Below are positions 43,269 through 51,436 of a stretch of 64,000 nucleotides of DNA, in pieces. The stretch lies in contig NZ_CP108427.1 of the NCBI RefSeq assembly GCF_035982055.1, forward strand, positions 9,175,001 to 9,239,000, written 5' to 3'. The notes beneath the pieces are model-generated. The model was not told where the DNA came from. It ran no database searches and saw only the letters and a program-made list of their open reading frames with translations. The first letter of the stretch is position 1, and each line of letters begins with the position of its first letter. The position numbers were made by a program, and so were the translations under genes. The stretch comes from Streptomyces sp. NBC_01288 (GTDB taxonomy: Bacteria > Actinomycetota > Actinomycetes > Streptomycetales > Streptomycetaceae).

Positions 43269-44000
43269 TTACGCGTCGGAGGGCTCGGTCGGCCGGTCGT
43301 CGGCCGAACTCCCGGGCGTGGGCGGGGAAATGGGCGGGAGCGTGGACCTGTCGTCCGTCGCGAAGAACCGTGAGAGGTCCGGGTCGGGCGCTCCGGCTCG
43401 CGCGGCGGACTCCGGCGGGACCCCCAACTCCCAGTCGAGTCCGTACCGTTCGAACAACTCGGTGCGCAGCACCGGGATCGGCATCGGCACCCCGGGCACG
43501 AGCGCCGAGTAGACCGCGCCCATGAGCAGCGCGCGCAGCATGGGGTAGTCGGAGGGGACGTTCCCCGAGCCGTACCGCGCGATCGTCTGCCCGAGCAGTT
43601 CGGACAGGCGCCGCTGCTCCGGGCACTGCACGAAGCCCTCGCCCTGGAGGAGCCCGGCCATGTGCTGGCGCATCAGCACGGGCCGATCGTGCGCGAGGCC
43701 GAGGATCGCGTCGATGGCCCGCGCCATCCGCTCCCGCCCGTCGTCGGTCCGGGGCTCGCGCTCCAGGGCCTCCTCCAGCGTGCGGTGCATCAGGCGGTGC
43801 ACGGCGGACTGCACGAGCTGGCGTTTCCCGGGGAAGTAGTACGACACCAGACCGCGCGCCGAACCGGCCCGGTCCGCGATGTCGCCCAAGGTCGTGGCCT
43901 CGTAGCCGTGCTCGCCGACCAGCTCCACGGCCGCGTACAGGAGCCGTTCCCGGGAACGCCTGCGCAACTCTTCATTGACCGATGCGCTTCGCGGGGACAT
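43269..44000 (-). CDS. TetR-family repressor
   Basis: A 243-residue protein with a typical TetR N-terminus (RERLLYAAVELVGEHGYEATTLGDIADRAGSARGLVSYYFPGKRQLV) and a divergent effector domain ending in a Pro/Ser-rich tail. ATG 44000 has AGGAG upstream. A TGGCT-ATC-AGCCA palindrome lies 20 bp before the start and is a likely own operator. The regulated target is unclear; the divergent gene is a DUF2630 protein. Its 3' end nearly abuts the convergent upstream gene (9-bp gap). Confidence 0.9.
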   Translation of the reverse strand: MSPRSASVNEELRRRSRERLLYAAVELVGEHGYEATTLGDIADRAGSARGLVSYYFPGKRQLVQSAVHRLMHRTLEEALEREPRTDDGRERMARAIDAILGLAHDRPVLMRQHMAGLLQGEGFVQCPEQRRLSELLGQTIARYGSGNVPSDYPMLRALLMGAVYSALVPGVPMPIPVLRTELFERYGLDWELGVPPESAARAGAPDPDLSRFFATDDRSTLPPISPPTPGSSADDRPTEPSDA

Positions 44001-44020
44001 GCTGTAACTCCTGCGTTGAC

Positions 44021-44033
44021 TGGCTATCAGCCA
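44021..44033. promoter_or_regulatory. Palindromic operator candidate of the TetR gene
   Basis: TGGCTATCAGCCA is a 13-bp palindrome with an odd centre, flanked by TTGAC on the left and TATACT on the right of the plus strand. It is placed where a self-repressor would bind. Confidence 0.6.
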
Positions 44034-44262
44034 ACTATACTCAGGACGTCCGGGTCTCCCGTCGAGGGGGCCTGGCGCATGCTGCCGTCCGTCTGGGGCG
44101 ACGCGGGGGATCGTCTCAGGCGGGCGGCTCCTTTTCACCCCAATGGTTTCCTTGGGCGACTTTTGAACCGGCGTCCGGCGCCGCCTTCTCGCACATCTGT
44201 CGCACGGCACGTGATCCGTCCCTAGAGTGGGCACGGGTGTCGAGCCGAGGAGGCGCACGGGC

Positions 44263-44511
44263 ATGGAGCAGGACCAGCAGATCTTCGCGCGGATCAACGA
44301 GATGGTCGACGACGAGCGCAAGCTCCGGGAGGCCGTCGCGTCCGGCGCGATCGACAGCGCCACGGAACATCAGCGCCTCGGGCAACTGGAACGCGAACTC
44401 GACCAGTGCTGGGACCTGTTGCGCCAGCGCCGCGCGAAGGTGGAGTTCGGGGAGAACCCGGACGAGGCGCGCGTACGGCCGGAGTCCGAGGTGGAGGGGT
44501 ATCAGGGGTGA
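44263..44511 (+). CDS. DUF2630 family small protein
   Basis: An 82-residue, highly charged helical protein (FARINEMVDDERKLREAV.., LGQLERELDQCWDLLRQRRAK..FGENPDEARVRPE). The pattern matches DUF2630, widespread in actinobacteria; the fold looks like a helical hairpin. GAGGAGG precedes ATG 44263. Function is unknown. Confidence 0.85.
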   Translation: MEQDQQIFARINEMVDDERKLREAVASGAIDSATEHQRLGQLERELDQCWDLLRQRRAKVEFGENPDEARVRPESEVEGYQG

Positions 44512-44529
44512 CGTGAGGTGACGGGTGAG

Positions 44530-44561
44530 GTGGTCGCGGCGGCCCGGTGCTCCGCGGCCAC
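44530..44561. terminator. Bidirectional hairpin between DUF2630 and HTH-Clp_N genes
   Basis: GTGGTCGCGG (44530-44539) pairs with CCGCGGCCAC (44552-44561), one G-U wobble, 12-base loop. It lies between the two convergent genes. Confidence 0.65.
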
Positions 44562-44575
44562 TGGTCGTTTCGTCG

Positions 44576-45277
44576 CTAATTGCCCCGCGCGGCAAGCCTG
44601 TTGGCGATCTCGGTCGTGACCGTCTCGTGCAGTTCGTCCGAGGTGAAGCCGAGGTCGCGCAGGATCTGCGCGGCCGGGCTCTCCTCGACGCGGATCAGGC
44701 CGAGCAGCGCGTGTTCCGTGCCGACCCAGTCGTGGCCGAGGCCAGCCGCCGCGCTGCGGGCCTGCCCGATGGCCTCCTTGCTCTCCGGCCGGAACGCGAT
44801 GTGACCCCGCAGCATCTTCTCGCCGGCCGGCGGCAGTGCTTCCTCGATCGCGTCGCGGACGCGCTGCTCCGACTCGGCCTTCGCCACCAGCACCTCGTAC
44901 GCCAGGCCCCGCGGTTCGCCGAGCAGGCCGAGCAGGAGGTGTTCGGTGCCGATGGAGTCGTGCCTGTGCGTTCGGGCGGCCTCCTGCGCGAGCACGATGC
45001 TGTGCCGGTTCAGGTTGGTGTACCGCTCGAAGGGGCCGGGGGCGTGGCGTTGCTGGGCGGCCTGCTTGGACACGCCGATGGCGTCGCCGATCTCGGTCCA
45101 CGACGCGCCGACCTGCTTGGCCTTGCTGACGTAGTGGTCGATGAGCTGGTCACCGAGGTCGGACAGGGTCTGGGCCCGCAGTCGCGCTTCGCTGACGCGG
45201 GCCAGTTCGTCGGTGTCGGGGAGCTCCTCGTCGAGACGGGCGATCAGATCGGCGAGGCTGATGTCGAGTGGGCTCAT
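44576..45277 (-). CDS. HTH protein with two Clp N-terminal repeats
   Basis: A 233-residue protein without any AAA+ ATPase domain. Residues 59-76 form a helix-turn-helix (SWTEIGDAIGVSKQAAQQR). Two Clp_N repeats follow at about 85-150 and 160-225, each with the EHLLLGLL/EHALLGLI core that ClpA, ClpB and ClpC use to bind adaptors or substrates. The combination suggests a DNA-binding regulator sensing unfolded proteins or a Clp adaptor, which is an inference. The ATG has no Shine-Dalgarno and lies at the predicted transcription start; two palindromes cover the promoter. Confidence 0.85.
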   Translation of the reverse strand: MSPLDISLADLIARLDEELPDTDELARVSEARLRAQTLSDLGDQLIDHYVSKAKQVGASWTEIGDAIGVSKQAAQQRHAPGPFERYTNLNRHSIVLAQEAARTHRHDSIGTEHLLLGLLGEPRGLAYEVLVAKAESEQRVRDAIEEALPPAGEKMLRGHIAFRPESKEAIGQARSAAAGLGHDWVGTEHALLGLIRVEESPAAQILRDLGFTSDELHETVTTEIANRLAARGN

Positions 45278-45278
45278 G

Positions 45279-45297
45279 CGTCAACTTTAAATTGACG
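45279..45297. promoter_or_regulatory. Palindrome covering the -10 of the HTH-Clp_N gene
   Basis: CGTCAACTTTAAATTGACG is a 19-bp palindrome (CGTCAAnTTTAAnTTGACG) ending one base before the start codon. On the minus strand its centre contains TAAAGT, seven bases before the ATG. Confidence 0.8.
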
Positions 45298-45312
45298 ACC
45301 CCTCATCGTCAA
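45284..45312 (-). promoter_or_regulatory. Promoter of the HTH-Clp_N gene, leaderless
   Basis: On the minus strand, TTGACG (45312-45307), a 17-bp spacer and TAAAGT (45289-45284) form a good housekeeping-type promoter whose expected start point is the A of the ATG at 45277. Confidence 0.7.
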
Positions 45313-45325
45313 CCTGTAATTGACG
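45307..45325. promoter_or_regulatory. Palindrome covering the -35 of the HTH-Clp_N gene
   Basis: CGTCAACCTGTAATTGACG repeats the CGTCAA/TTGACG half-sites with the same 19-bp length, 28 bp from the first palindrome. Its left half supplies the -35 hexamer of the minus-strand promoter. Confidence 0.8.
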
Positions 45326-45330
45326 ATTGT

Positions 45331-45420
45331 TTCGGGCGTCCCCACGTACCGATCCAGGCATCCCTGCGTACCGATCCGGGTGTCCCCGCGTACTGATTCG
45401 GGGGTGCTCGCGCGTACTGA
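45331..45420. repeat. Four tandem 22-bp repeats upstream of the HTH-Clp_N promoter
   Basis: Units run 45331-45352, 45353-45374, 45375-45396 and 45397-45420 (the last has 24 bases). Each begins with a variant of TYCGGGYGTCCCC and ends with GCGTACYGA. The 22-bp period equals two helical turns, so bound proteins would align on one face. The array ends five bases before the HAD stop codon and starts 18 bp upstream of the -35. Confidence 0.85.
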
Positions 45421-45425
45421 CCGGG

Positions 45426-46145
45426 TCAGCCCCGAAGTCCGCCCTGCTCTCGCCCTTGTCCGACCAGTTCGAGCACAGGTCGCAGACCGTCCGGCCGTTC
45501 CGTCACCAACCGGTGGTCCACGAAGTGCACCCCGCACCCCAGAGCCGCCGCCCCGCCGTCCGCCCGCCGGTCGTCACCGACCATCAGCACGTCCTTCGGG
45601 TCGACGCCGAGGGCCTCGACGGCGACGGTGAACAGCCGTGGGTCCGGCTTCTGGATGCCGTGCTCGTACGACAGGACGTACGCGTCCACATACGGGTCGA
45701 GCCCGTGCTCGCGGAACACCGGCCGCAGATCCCAGCCGATGTTGCTGACCACACCCACGCCGATCCCGCGCTCGTGCAGGGTCCGCAGCACGTCCTCCGT
45801 GTCCGGGTACGGCGTCCACGCGGCCGGCGTCATGTGCCGGTCGTACAGCGCGTCGTGCAACGCCGGTTCGGGGAGCGGGACTTGACGCGAGACGCCGGTG
45901 TACGCGGCCCGGTGCAGCGCGGAACTCTCGTCCCGGATCGCCCACACCTCCGCGAACTCCTCGGGCAGTCGCTCCGGCTGCGCCCCACCCGGCATCGCGC
46001 CCGCCACCTCCAGCGCCCGCGCCGCCTTGACCAACTCCGCTTCAGGCAAGGCGATTCCGGTCTCACGCAACACGGCACGCAGCCAGGACTCGGTGGACTC
46101 GATACGGAAGAGGGTTCCGGAGAAGTCGAAGAGGACGGCATTCAT
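45426..46145 (-). CDS. HAD-superfamily hydrolase with altered motif I (DFSGT)
   Basis: A 239-residue protein with HAD motifs FDFSGTLF, VVSNIGWDLRPVF, QKPDPRLF and MVGDDRRADGGAAALG. The second Asp of motif I (DxDGT), the general acid of phosphatases, is Ser, so ordinary phosphatase chemistry is doubtful. It is the last gene of a compact operon with the zinc-ribbon protein (9-bp gap) and a PAP2 phosphatase. Confidence 0.85.
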   Translation of the reverse strand: MNAVLFDFSGTLFRIESTESWLRAVLRETGIALPEAELVKAARALEVAGAMPGGAQPERLPEEFAEVWAIRDESSALHRAAYTGVSRQVPLPEPALHDALYDRHMTPAAWTPYPDTEDVLRTLHERGIGVGVVSNIGWDLRPVFREHGLDPYVDAYVLSYEHGIQKPDPRLFTVAVEALGVDPKDVLMVGDDRRADGGAAALGCGVHFVDHRLVTERPDGLRPVLELVGQGREQGGLRG

Positions 46146-46154
46146 GCGGTGATC

Positions 46155-46670
46155 TTACGCAGCGACATTCCACGCGGCGGGAAGATCGCTCCCGCAGAAC
46201 ACGCAGACGAAATCGCTCTCGCGCACGATGTTGATCTCCCGGCAGGACACACAGCGCCGGAACACGACGGCGTGAGTGAAGCCCGCGGGGCGGCCGATAC
46301 CGGCCCGGTCGAGTGCGCGTGCCACTGCATCCCATGAGTCGAGGTGCGGGCAGTAACCGGTGGACAGGTTGCTGACCTCCCGGACCACCCAGAGTCCCGC
46401 CGCGCGCCCGAACCCCATCTCGCCCGCGCCCAGCACATCGGCGCCCCCGGCACACGCCACGTGCTCACTCCGGCGCGGCGCCAATCGCAGGAGTCCTTCC
46501 GGACCGACCACGAAAGTGAAGGGTTCGGCCGGCTCGGCCGTCCCTTGCCCGGCCAGCCAGGCGCTCAGGTCCCCGGCCGACCCCACGACCCGGCCCTCCG
46601 CACCCGGCCGCACGGCGGTCAGCAACTCCGTCGGTCCGACATAGCGATGCCGTCGCCCAGCCGCGGTCAC
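46155..46670 (-). CDS. Zinc-ribbon protein of unknown function
   Basis: A 171-residue protein. The C-terminus carries a four-Cys zinc ribbon (RRCVSCREINIV..SDFVCVFCGSDLP). The rest has no motif I recognise; it contains FTFVVGPEGLLRLAPRR, a phrase suggesting a beta-rich domain. GTG 46670 overlaps the TGA of the PAP2 gene (GTGA), so it is translationally coupled to that membrane phosphatase. A link to lipid or phosphate handling is only positional. Confidence 0.75.
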   Translation of the reverse strand: MTAAGRRHRYVGPTELLTAVRPGAEGRVVGSAGDLSAWLAGQGTAEPAEPFTFVVGPEGLLRLAPRRSEHVACAGGADVLGAGEMGFGRAAGLWVVREVSNLSTGYCPHLDSWDAVARALDRAGIGRPAGFTHAVVFRRCVSCREINIVRESDFVCVFCGSDLPAAWNVAA

Positions 46671-47311
46671 ACCCGCCACCGTTCGTACACCCCCACGGCC
46701 ACCGCCACCACCAACGCCCCCAGCAGCCACCCGCCCAGCACATCCGACGGCCAGTGCACGCCCAGCCACACACGGGTGAGTCCCACACCCGCAACGGAGA
46801 TCACAGCCACGACCATGGCTGTACGCCACACAGCGCGTCCGGTGCCGTTGTCGTGGAGCAGCCACAGCAGCAGGCCGCAGACCACCGTGGCGGTCATGGC
46901 GTGGCCCGAGGGGAAGGCGGCGTAGTGGGCCGAGTCGACGGGGTCGGGCCATACCGGGCGGGGGCGGTCGACCAGTGCCTTCAGGGTCTGTTGGAACAGG
47001 GTGCCCAGCGCACATGTGGCCGCCAGCCATAGCGCCGTCCACCATGCAGAACGGCGCCACACCAGCCACACAATGGCGGCCGCGCACACGAGGCGCAGGG
47101 TCAGTGGGTCCCAGACCCAGTCCGTCAGGATGCGGAACGTATGTGTCAGGCCGTGGTTCTCGACCGCCCAGCGGTGCGTGGTCCGGGCGATCCGCTCGTC
47201 GACGTCGATCAGTGGACGCCACTCCACCGCGACCAGGGTGAGGAGCAGGGCGGAGCACAGGGCGAGGATGCTGCCGGTCTGTCGGAGTGTCGGGAGGGGC
47301 GGGTAGTGCAT
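46667..47311 (-). CDS. PAP2-family membrane phosphatase
   Basis: A 214-residue protein with about five or six membrane helices. The phosphatase signature is complete: KALVDRPRP (motif 1), YAAFPSGHAMTA (motif 2) and TRVWLGVHWPSDVLGGW (motif 3). Such enzymes dephosphorylate polyprenyl diphosphates or lipid phosphates at the membrane. It heads the operon PAP2-zinc ribbon-HAD, 50 bp after the M56 peptidase gene. Confidence 0.92.
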   Translation of the reverse strand: MHYPPLPTLRQTGSILALCSALLLTLVAVEWRPLIDVDERIARTTHRWAVENHGLTHTFRILTDWVWDPLTLRLVCAAAIVWLVWRRSAWWTALWLAATCALGTLFQQTLKALVDRPRPVWPDPVDSAHYAAFPSGHAMTATVVCGLLLWLLHDNGTGRAVWRTAMVVAVISVAGVGLTRVWLGVHWPSDVLGGWLLGALVVAVAVGVYERWRV

Positions 47312-47361
47312 GGAACGATCCTCGCCGACCGGCGGTGGGCGGAGCGAACCCCGCCCCCTCC

Positions 47362-48297
47362 TCAGCCCAGCGCCCGCAACCCCGGCACGAACGCCACCAG
47401 TACCGGAACCACCGGCACCAGCGCCGCCGTCGCGGTCCAGCCCAGGCGGCGCATCGCCGTGAGGCGGTCCGGGGGAGTGAGGAGCCGGTTCACCCGGTGC
47501 GGGACATGGGCGTGCGGAGTGGGGCACGGCCCGAACACCCCGCGGTCCTCGTTGAGTTCGACCAGGGCTAGGGCGGTCGTGAGGCGGCCGAAACGGCGGG
47601 AGGCCATGTCGTCGGCGGCGAGTTCGACCAGCCGGTGCATCTCGTCCCGGAACGCGGCGAACACCGGCACCTGCGGAAACCCGTTCGCGAGCGCGCCCGA
47701 GCAGTGCAGCAACCAGTCGTGCCGGGCCTGCGCGTGCCCCTGTTCGTGCGCGAGCAGCGAGTCCAGTTGCCGCCCCTTGAGGCGCCTCAACGCGGCGGTG
47801 GTGATGACCAGTTGGGGTGCGGTGCCGGCCATCCACCACGCGTCCGGCCGCTCCCCCTCCAGGATGACCAACGGCTCGGCACCGGGCTCCTCGCCGGGCA
47901 ACACCGGTGCGCGCACGAGGAGTTCGGCCCGACGCAGCCGACGGCGTGCCCGGGCCCGTACGACCTCACGGACCAGCATCGCCGCGGTCCACGCGCCACC
48001 GCACGCGAGGGTCACCGCAGTTGTCGCAGCCCAAGGCCCGGTCGTCACCAGGGGATAGGCGTCCACGACCGCGTGCGGGGCGTTGGCGAACACGTGCCCG
48101 CGCACCGCCTGCCACGCGGCGGCGGCGCTGAGCGTCATCGACAGGGCACAGCACAGGAGGACGGCCGCCACCACGCACTGCCACACCCACAGCGCGAGCA
48201 CCGGCTCATGGTCCGGCCAGTCGGCCCGGGCGAGCAGCCGTGGGGCGACAACGGCGGCCAAGGCGCCGAGCAGCAACAGTGCCGCGGGGACCATCAT
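47362..48297 (-). CDS. M56-family membrane metallopeptidase (BlaR1-like protease without sensor)
   Basis: A 311-residue protein. Membrane helices at about 5-25, 38-60, 85-110 and near 285-305 surround the zinc site LLAHEQGHAQARHDWL with the downstream Glu ligand in VELAADDMASRRFG. No beta-lactam-sensor domain is attached. Such Streptomyces proteases often pair with a BlaI repressor, but none is present within the window's neighbourhood. The target is unknown. Confidence 0.88.
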   Translation of the reverse strand: MMVPAALLLLGALAAVVAPRLLARADWPDHEPVLALWVWQCVVAAVLLCCALSMTLSAAAAWQAVRGHVFANAPHAVVDAYPLVTTGPWAATTAVTLACGGAWTAAMLVREVVRARARRRLRRAELLVRAPVLPGEEPGAEPLVILEGERPDAWWMAGTAPQLVITTAALRRLKGRQLDSLLAHEQGHAQARHDWLLHCSGALANGFPQVPVFAAFRDEMHRLVELAADDMASRRFGRLTTALALVELNEDRGVFGPCPTPHAHVPHRVNRLLTPPDRLTAMRRLGWTATAALVPVVPVLVAFVPGLRALG

Positions 48298-48391
48298 GGG
48301 AGCACCCTATGAGCGCCGCGGTGATCAGGGGTACGGATTGTTACGGCAAAGTGACGCAGACCACGATTTCGTACCGCCGCGCCGGTCCTGC

Positions 48392-48955
48392 CTAGAGCGT
48401 CAGCAACATCGCGACCATGCCGATCCCCATCGACAGCCGGCACGCCCGCGCCAGCTCCGGCCGGTCGCCCCACCCGACGCTCCCGCCGCCGACCACCACA
48501 CCTGAGGCCGCTCCGGCGACGGGCACCAGCCGGATGCCCGACAGCAGCACATATCCCACGAAGTAGAGGAGCAACGCGCCTGTCACGAGCGGGACTCCGG
48601 AGTCGCCGTGCTCGTGGTGGTGCGCGGGCGACGCGGCCATCGCGAGCGCCATGTAGACCATGGCCGCGGTGCCCAGCAGATGGTGCACATGGTGCGGGCT
48701 CCTGCGCGCCGACCACAGGGCGCGCAGCGCCGCCGTACCGAACACCGCCGCGTAGGCGGGCCACGCCCAGGAGGGTGGTGTGAACACCGCGGCCGGTACG
48801 GCCATCGCGGCCATGCCGAAGCCCATCAGCGCCTCGCCGCCCGCGGCCCGGCGCTGTTCCTCGACGGGGCTGCGCATCCGCAGCAGGCAGTAGGCCCCGG
48901 TCGCCGCGCACAGCGCGACCAGCAGCCAGCCGGGCGAAGCCGGTCCACCATGCAC
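48392..48955 (-). CDS. DUF5134 family membrane protein
   Basis: A 187-residue protein with about six membrane segments and a His-rich loop (SPHHVHHLLGTAAMVYMALAM, SPAHHHEHGDSG). The pattern GAYCLLRMR..EQRRAAGGEALMGFGMAAMAVP is that of DUF5134. The clustered His suggest binding of a transition metal such as copper or zinc, an inference. It lies 94 bp upstream of the M56 gene on the same strand. Confidence 0.82.
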   Translation of the reverse strand: MHGGPASPGWLLVALCAATGAYCLLRMRSPVEEQRRAAGGEALMGFGMAAMAVPAAVFTPPSWAWPAYAAVFGTAALRALWSARRSPHHVHHLLGTAAMVYMALAMAASPAHHHEHGDSGVPLVTGALLLYFVGYVLLSGIRLVPVAGAASGVVVGGGSVGWGDRPELARACRLSMGIGMVAMLLTL

Positions 48956-49150
48956 GCGCGTCCCCCGTTCCGCCCCGGATATCGCTCACCGTCGACGTTC
49001 GGTCACAGGATGCCCGTGCCGCCCGGGGCGCAATCAAGCGCAACGGTGTACATGGGGAGCACTCGACGGAGCGCGGCAGGTCAATGGCGCCCCGAAGGCA
49101 TGCCCGACGGAAATGATTCACGAGTAAAACACCTGCTAAACTTGTTTCCC

Positions 49151-50839
49151 ATGAGCAGTGCGACCCCCGCCCCCACCCCCCGCGTCCGACGTCTCCCGCT
49201 CACCGGCGTGCTGCGCCTCGGACGGCCGTCCGACATCTGGTTCAAGCCCGCGCTCAGCGCGGTCGCCTCGGTCGCCCCGCCCAACCTGACCCTGCTGGCC
49301 CTCGGCCGCCTCGACCTGGCGATGTACACGATGGCCGGCTCCTTGTGCGCGCTCTACGCCCACAACAAGCCCTACGCCGCCCGGGCCCGCGCCTTGCTCT
49401 GGGTGGTGCTCGGCATGATCGGCGGTCTCGCCGTCGCGCTGGTCACGGCTTCCCTGACCACCAACGCCGTCGTGCTGGTGACGGTCGGCGCCGCCCTGGC
49501 CGCCGTACAGAAGGGGCTGTGCGACGCGACCCGGATCGGCCCGCCCGGCAACGTGGTCCTCACCTTCATCAGCTCCGCCTCGCTCTTCGCCCCGCAGACA
49601 CTCGGCCAGGTCCCCGGCCACCTCGCGCTGGCCGCCGCCGCAGGCGCCTGGGCATGGCTCGTCGGCATGGCTCCCGCACTCGTCCGCCCCTACGGCCCCG
49701 AGCGCCGCGCCACCGCCCAGGCGCTGAACGCCACCGCGACGTACGCCGCCGCACACGGCACCGGAGACGGTGACGCACGCGCGCGTGCCGCCGCCGCGGC
49801 CGCCATCCACGCCGCCTGGCAGTCCCTCCTCGCCACCGGAACCCGCACCCCACCCCGACGCGCCCTCGAACGCCTCCTCGTCCGTGCCGAGGTCGCACTC
49901 GCCGCGCCCGCCGACGCCGACCCGGAGCGGCTGCGCACCTGGGCCCGCGAACTGCGCGGCAGGGGACCGGTCCCGCAGACCGACGTCTCGGCAGGCGCCG
50001 TAGACGAACTGCTCGGTGTCGACGCCGAACTGGCCGCCCCCATAAGCCCGTTGTGGACCAGGCTCGGTCCGCTGACCCCGCTCGTGCTGCGTACGGCGCT
50101 CGGTTGTGCGCTCGCCGGATACGTGTCCCTCGCCCTCGGTGTCGGCCGCCCCTACTGGGCCCTCGTCACCGCCGCGTCCCTCTACCAGGCCAACATCACG
50201 CTCACCTGGGGACGGGGCGTGCAGCGGGTCGTCGGCAACCTCGCCGGGGTGCTCGTGTTCGCCGCGGTCGCCCCGCTCGCCCACGCGCACCCGGCGGCCC
50301 TCGTTCTCTGCTGCCTCGCCTTCAACTTCGGGGCGGAGGCGTTGATCGGCCGCAACTACTGGCTCGGCAGCGTCTGTGTGACCCCGATGGCCTTGCTCAT
50401 CACGGAGTTCGCGCGGGCGCAGCAGCCCGGTGAGCTGATCGCCGAGCGGGTCGTCGACACCCTCGTCGGGGCGCTGGTCGGCCTCGTCGCCGCGGCCGTC
50501 GTCACCAATCGGCGCGCGACCGACCGTATCGAGGAGGCGCTGAGCGCGGTGGAACGCGCCCGGGAGCGGGCCGCACGACTCCTCGCGGAAGCTGCTCCCG
50601 CGCGCGGGAGCCTGGATTCCGCGCACCGCGTGCTCGCCGCCGCGCTCGTCGAACTGCGCGCCACGGTCGACGCCGCGTCCGGCGAGTGGTGGCAGCGCGC
50701 CCTGCCGCAGGAGCGGGTCGTGCTCGCCGAGCGGTCCGGACACCGTACGCTCGCCGCGACGGTACGACGCCGGGAGTCGCACTCCTGGCCGACCGGGGAT
50801 CGGCGCACGGGCGGAAAGACGGAGGGCGTACGGGGATGA
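49151..50839 (+). CDS. FUSC-family inner membrane transporter, second copy
   Basis: A 562-residue membrane protein with two transmembrane blocks (about 25-175 and 325-450) separated by a soluble helical region and a charged C-terminus (SAVERARERAARLL). The arrangement is FUSC/ArAE. ATG 49151 has no Shine-Dalgarno; TAAACT at 49137-49142 could be a -10 that makes the mRNA leaderless. The next gene, a MarR regulator, overlaps by ATGA, so the two are translated together and the regulator probably controls the exporter. Confidence 0.83.
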   Translation: MSSATPAPTPRVRRLPLTGVLRLGRPSDIWFKPALSAVASVAPPNLTLLALGRLDLAMYTMAGSLCALYAHNKPYAARARALLWVVLGMIGGLAVALVTASLTTNAVVLVTVGAALAAVQKGLCDATRIGPPGNVVLTFISSASLFAPQTLGQVPGHLALAAAAGAWAWLVGMAPALVRPYGPERRATAQALNATATYAAAHGTGDGDARARAAAAAAIHAAWQSLLATGTRTPPRRALERLLVRAEVALAAPADADPERLRTWARELRGRGPVPQTDVSAGAVDELLGVDAELAAPISPLWTRLGPLTPLVLRTALGCALAGYVSLALGVGRPYWALVTAASLYQANITLTWGRGVQRVVGNLAGVLVFAAVAPLAHAHPAALVLCCLAFNFGAEALIGRNYWLGSVCVTPMALLITEFARAQQPGELIAERVVDTLVGALVGLVAAAVVTNRRATDRIEEALSAVERARERAARLLAEAAPARGSLDSAHRVLAAALVELRATVDAASGEWWQRALPQERVVLAERSGHRTLAATVRRRESHSWPTGDRRTGGKTEGVRG

Positions 50840-51408
50840 CGGCAATGAACGGACGGCCGGTTGACGGGGACGACGCGGCCCGCCCGACCCCTCCGAGTGC
50901 GACCCGGCGCGACACCGTCGCCGCCGTCGTCGGGCAGTGGCAGGCCGTGCACCCCGACCTCGACACCGGCCCGATGGAGATCATCGGCCGCATCAACCGA
51001 TGCGCCGCCCTGCTCCAGCAGGCCGAGGACGCGCCGCTGCGCCGGGCTGGGCTCAGCCGCCCCGAGTTCGACCTGCTCGGCGCGCTCCGTCGCACCGGGC
51101 ACGAACTCACGCCGAGCGAGCTGACCCGGGAGACCTTCTCCTCGGGCGCCGCCGTCACCAAGCGCCTCAAGCTGCTGACCGAACGCGGGCTGGTCGAGCG
51201 CCGCGGCGACACCCGGGACCGGCGCGTCGCCCACGTCCGCCTCACGGACACCGGCCGCGACCTCGTCGACGCGATCCTGCCCGAGCAACTCGCCTACGAG
51301 ACGACCGTGCTCGCCGGTCTGGACACCCCCGGACAGGGCGAACTCGCCTCCCTGCTCGGCGAGTTGCTGGCCCAGCTGGAAGGCCGACTGGGCATGCTGC
51401 GTGTCTGA
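50836..51408 (+). CDS. MarR-family transcriptional regulator
   Basis: A 190-residue protein with a winged helix (LSRPEFDLLGALRRTGHELTPSELTRETFSSGAAVTKRLKLLTERGLVERRGDTRDRRVAHVRLT) including the typical DxRxxxVxLT wing. ATG 50836 overlaps the FUSC stop codon. Being in the same operon as an exporter, it is likely to sense a phenolic or similar compound and repress the pair. Confidence 0.92.
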   Translation: MTAMNGRPVDGDDAARPTPPSATRRDTVAAVVGQWQAVHPDLDTGPMEIIGRINRCAALLQQAEDAPLRRAGLSRPEFDLLGALRRTGHELTPSELTRETFSSGAAVTKRLKLLTERGLVERRGDTRDRRVAHVRLTDTGRDLVDAILPEQLAYETTVLAGLDTPGQGELASLLGELLAQLEGRLGMLRV

Positions 51409-51436
51409 GCCGCCGTACGCGGGAGCCGACGGACCG

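Noticed and set aside
44016..44041. Plus-strand promoter TTGACT...TATACT overlapping the TetR palindrome
   Set aside because: The spacer is 14 bp, too short. The palindrome itself is kept as an operator candidate.
45331..45420. CRISPR-like array
   Set aside because: Units abut directly with no unique spacers and there are no cas genes; better described as tandem repeats.
45320..45631. Possible small gene with a repetitive peptide over the 22-bp repeats
   Set aside because: The frame has no ribosome site, runs into the antisense of the HAD gene, and its repetitive character is a product of the DNA repeats.
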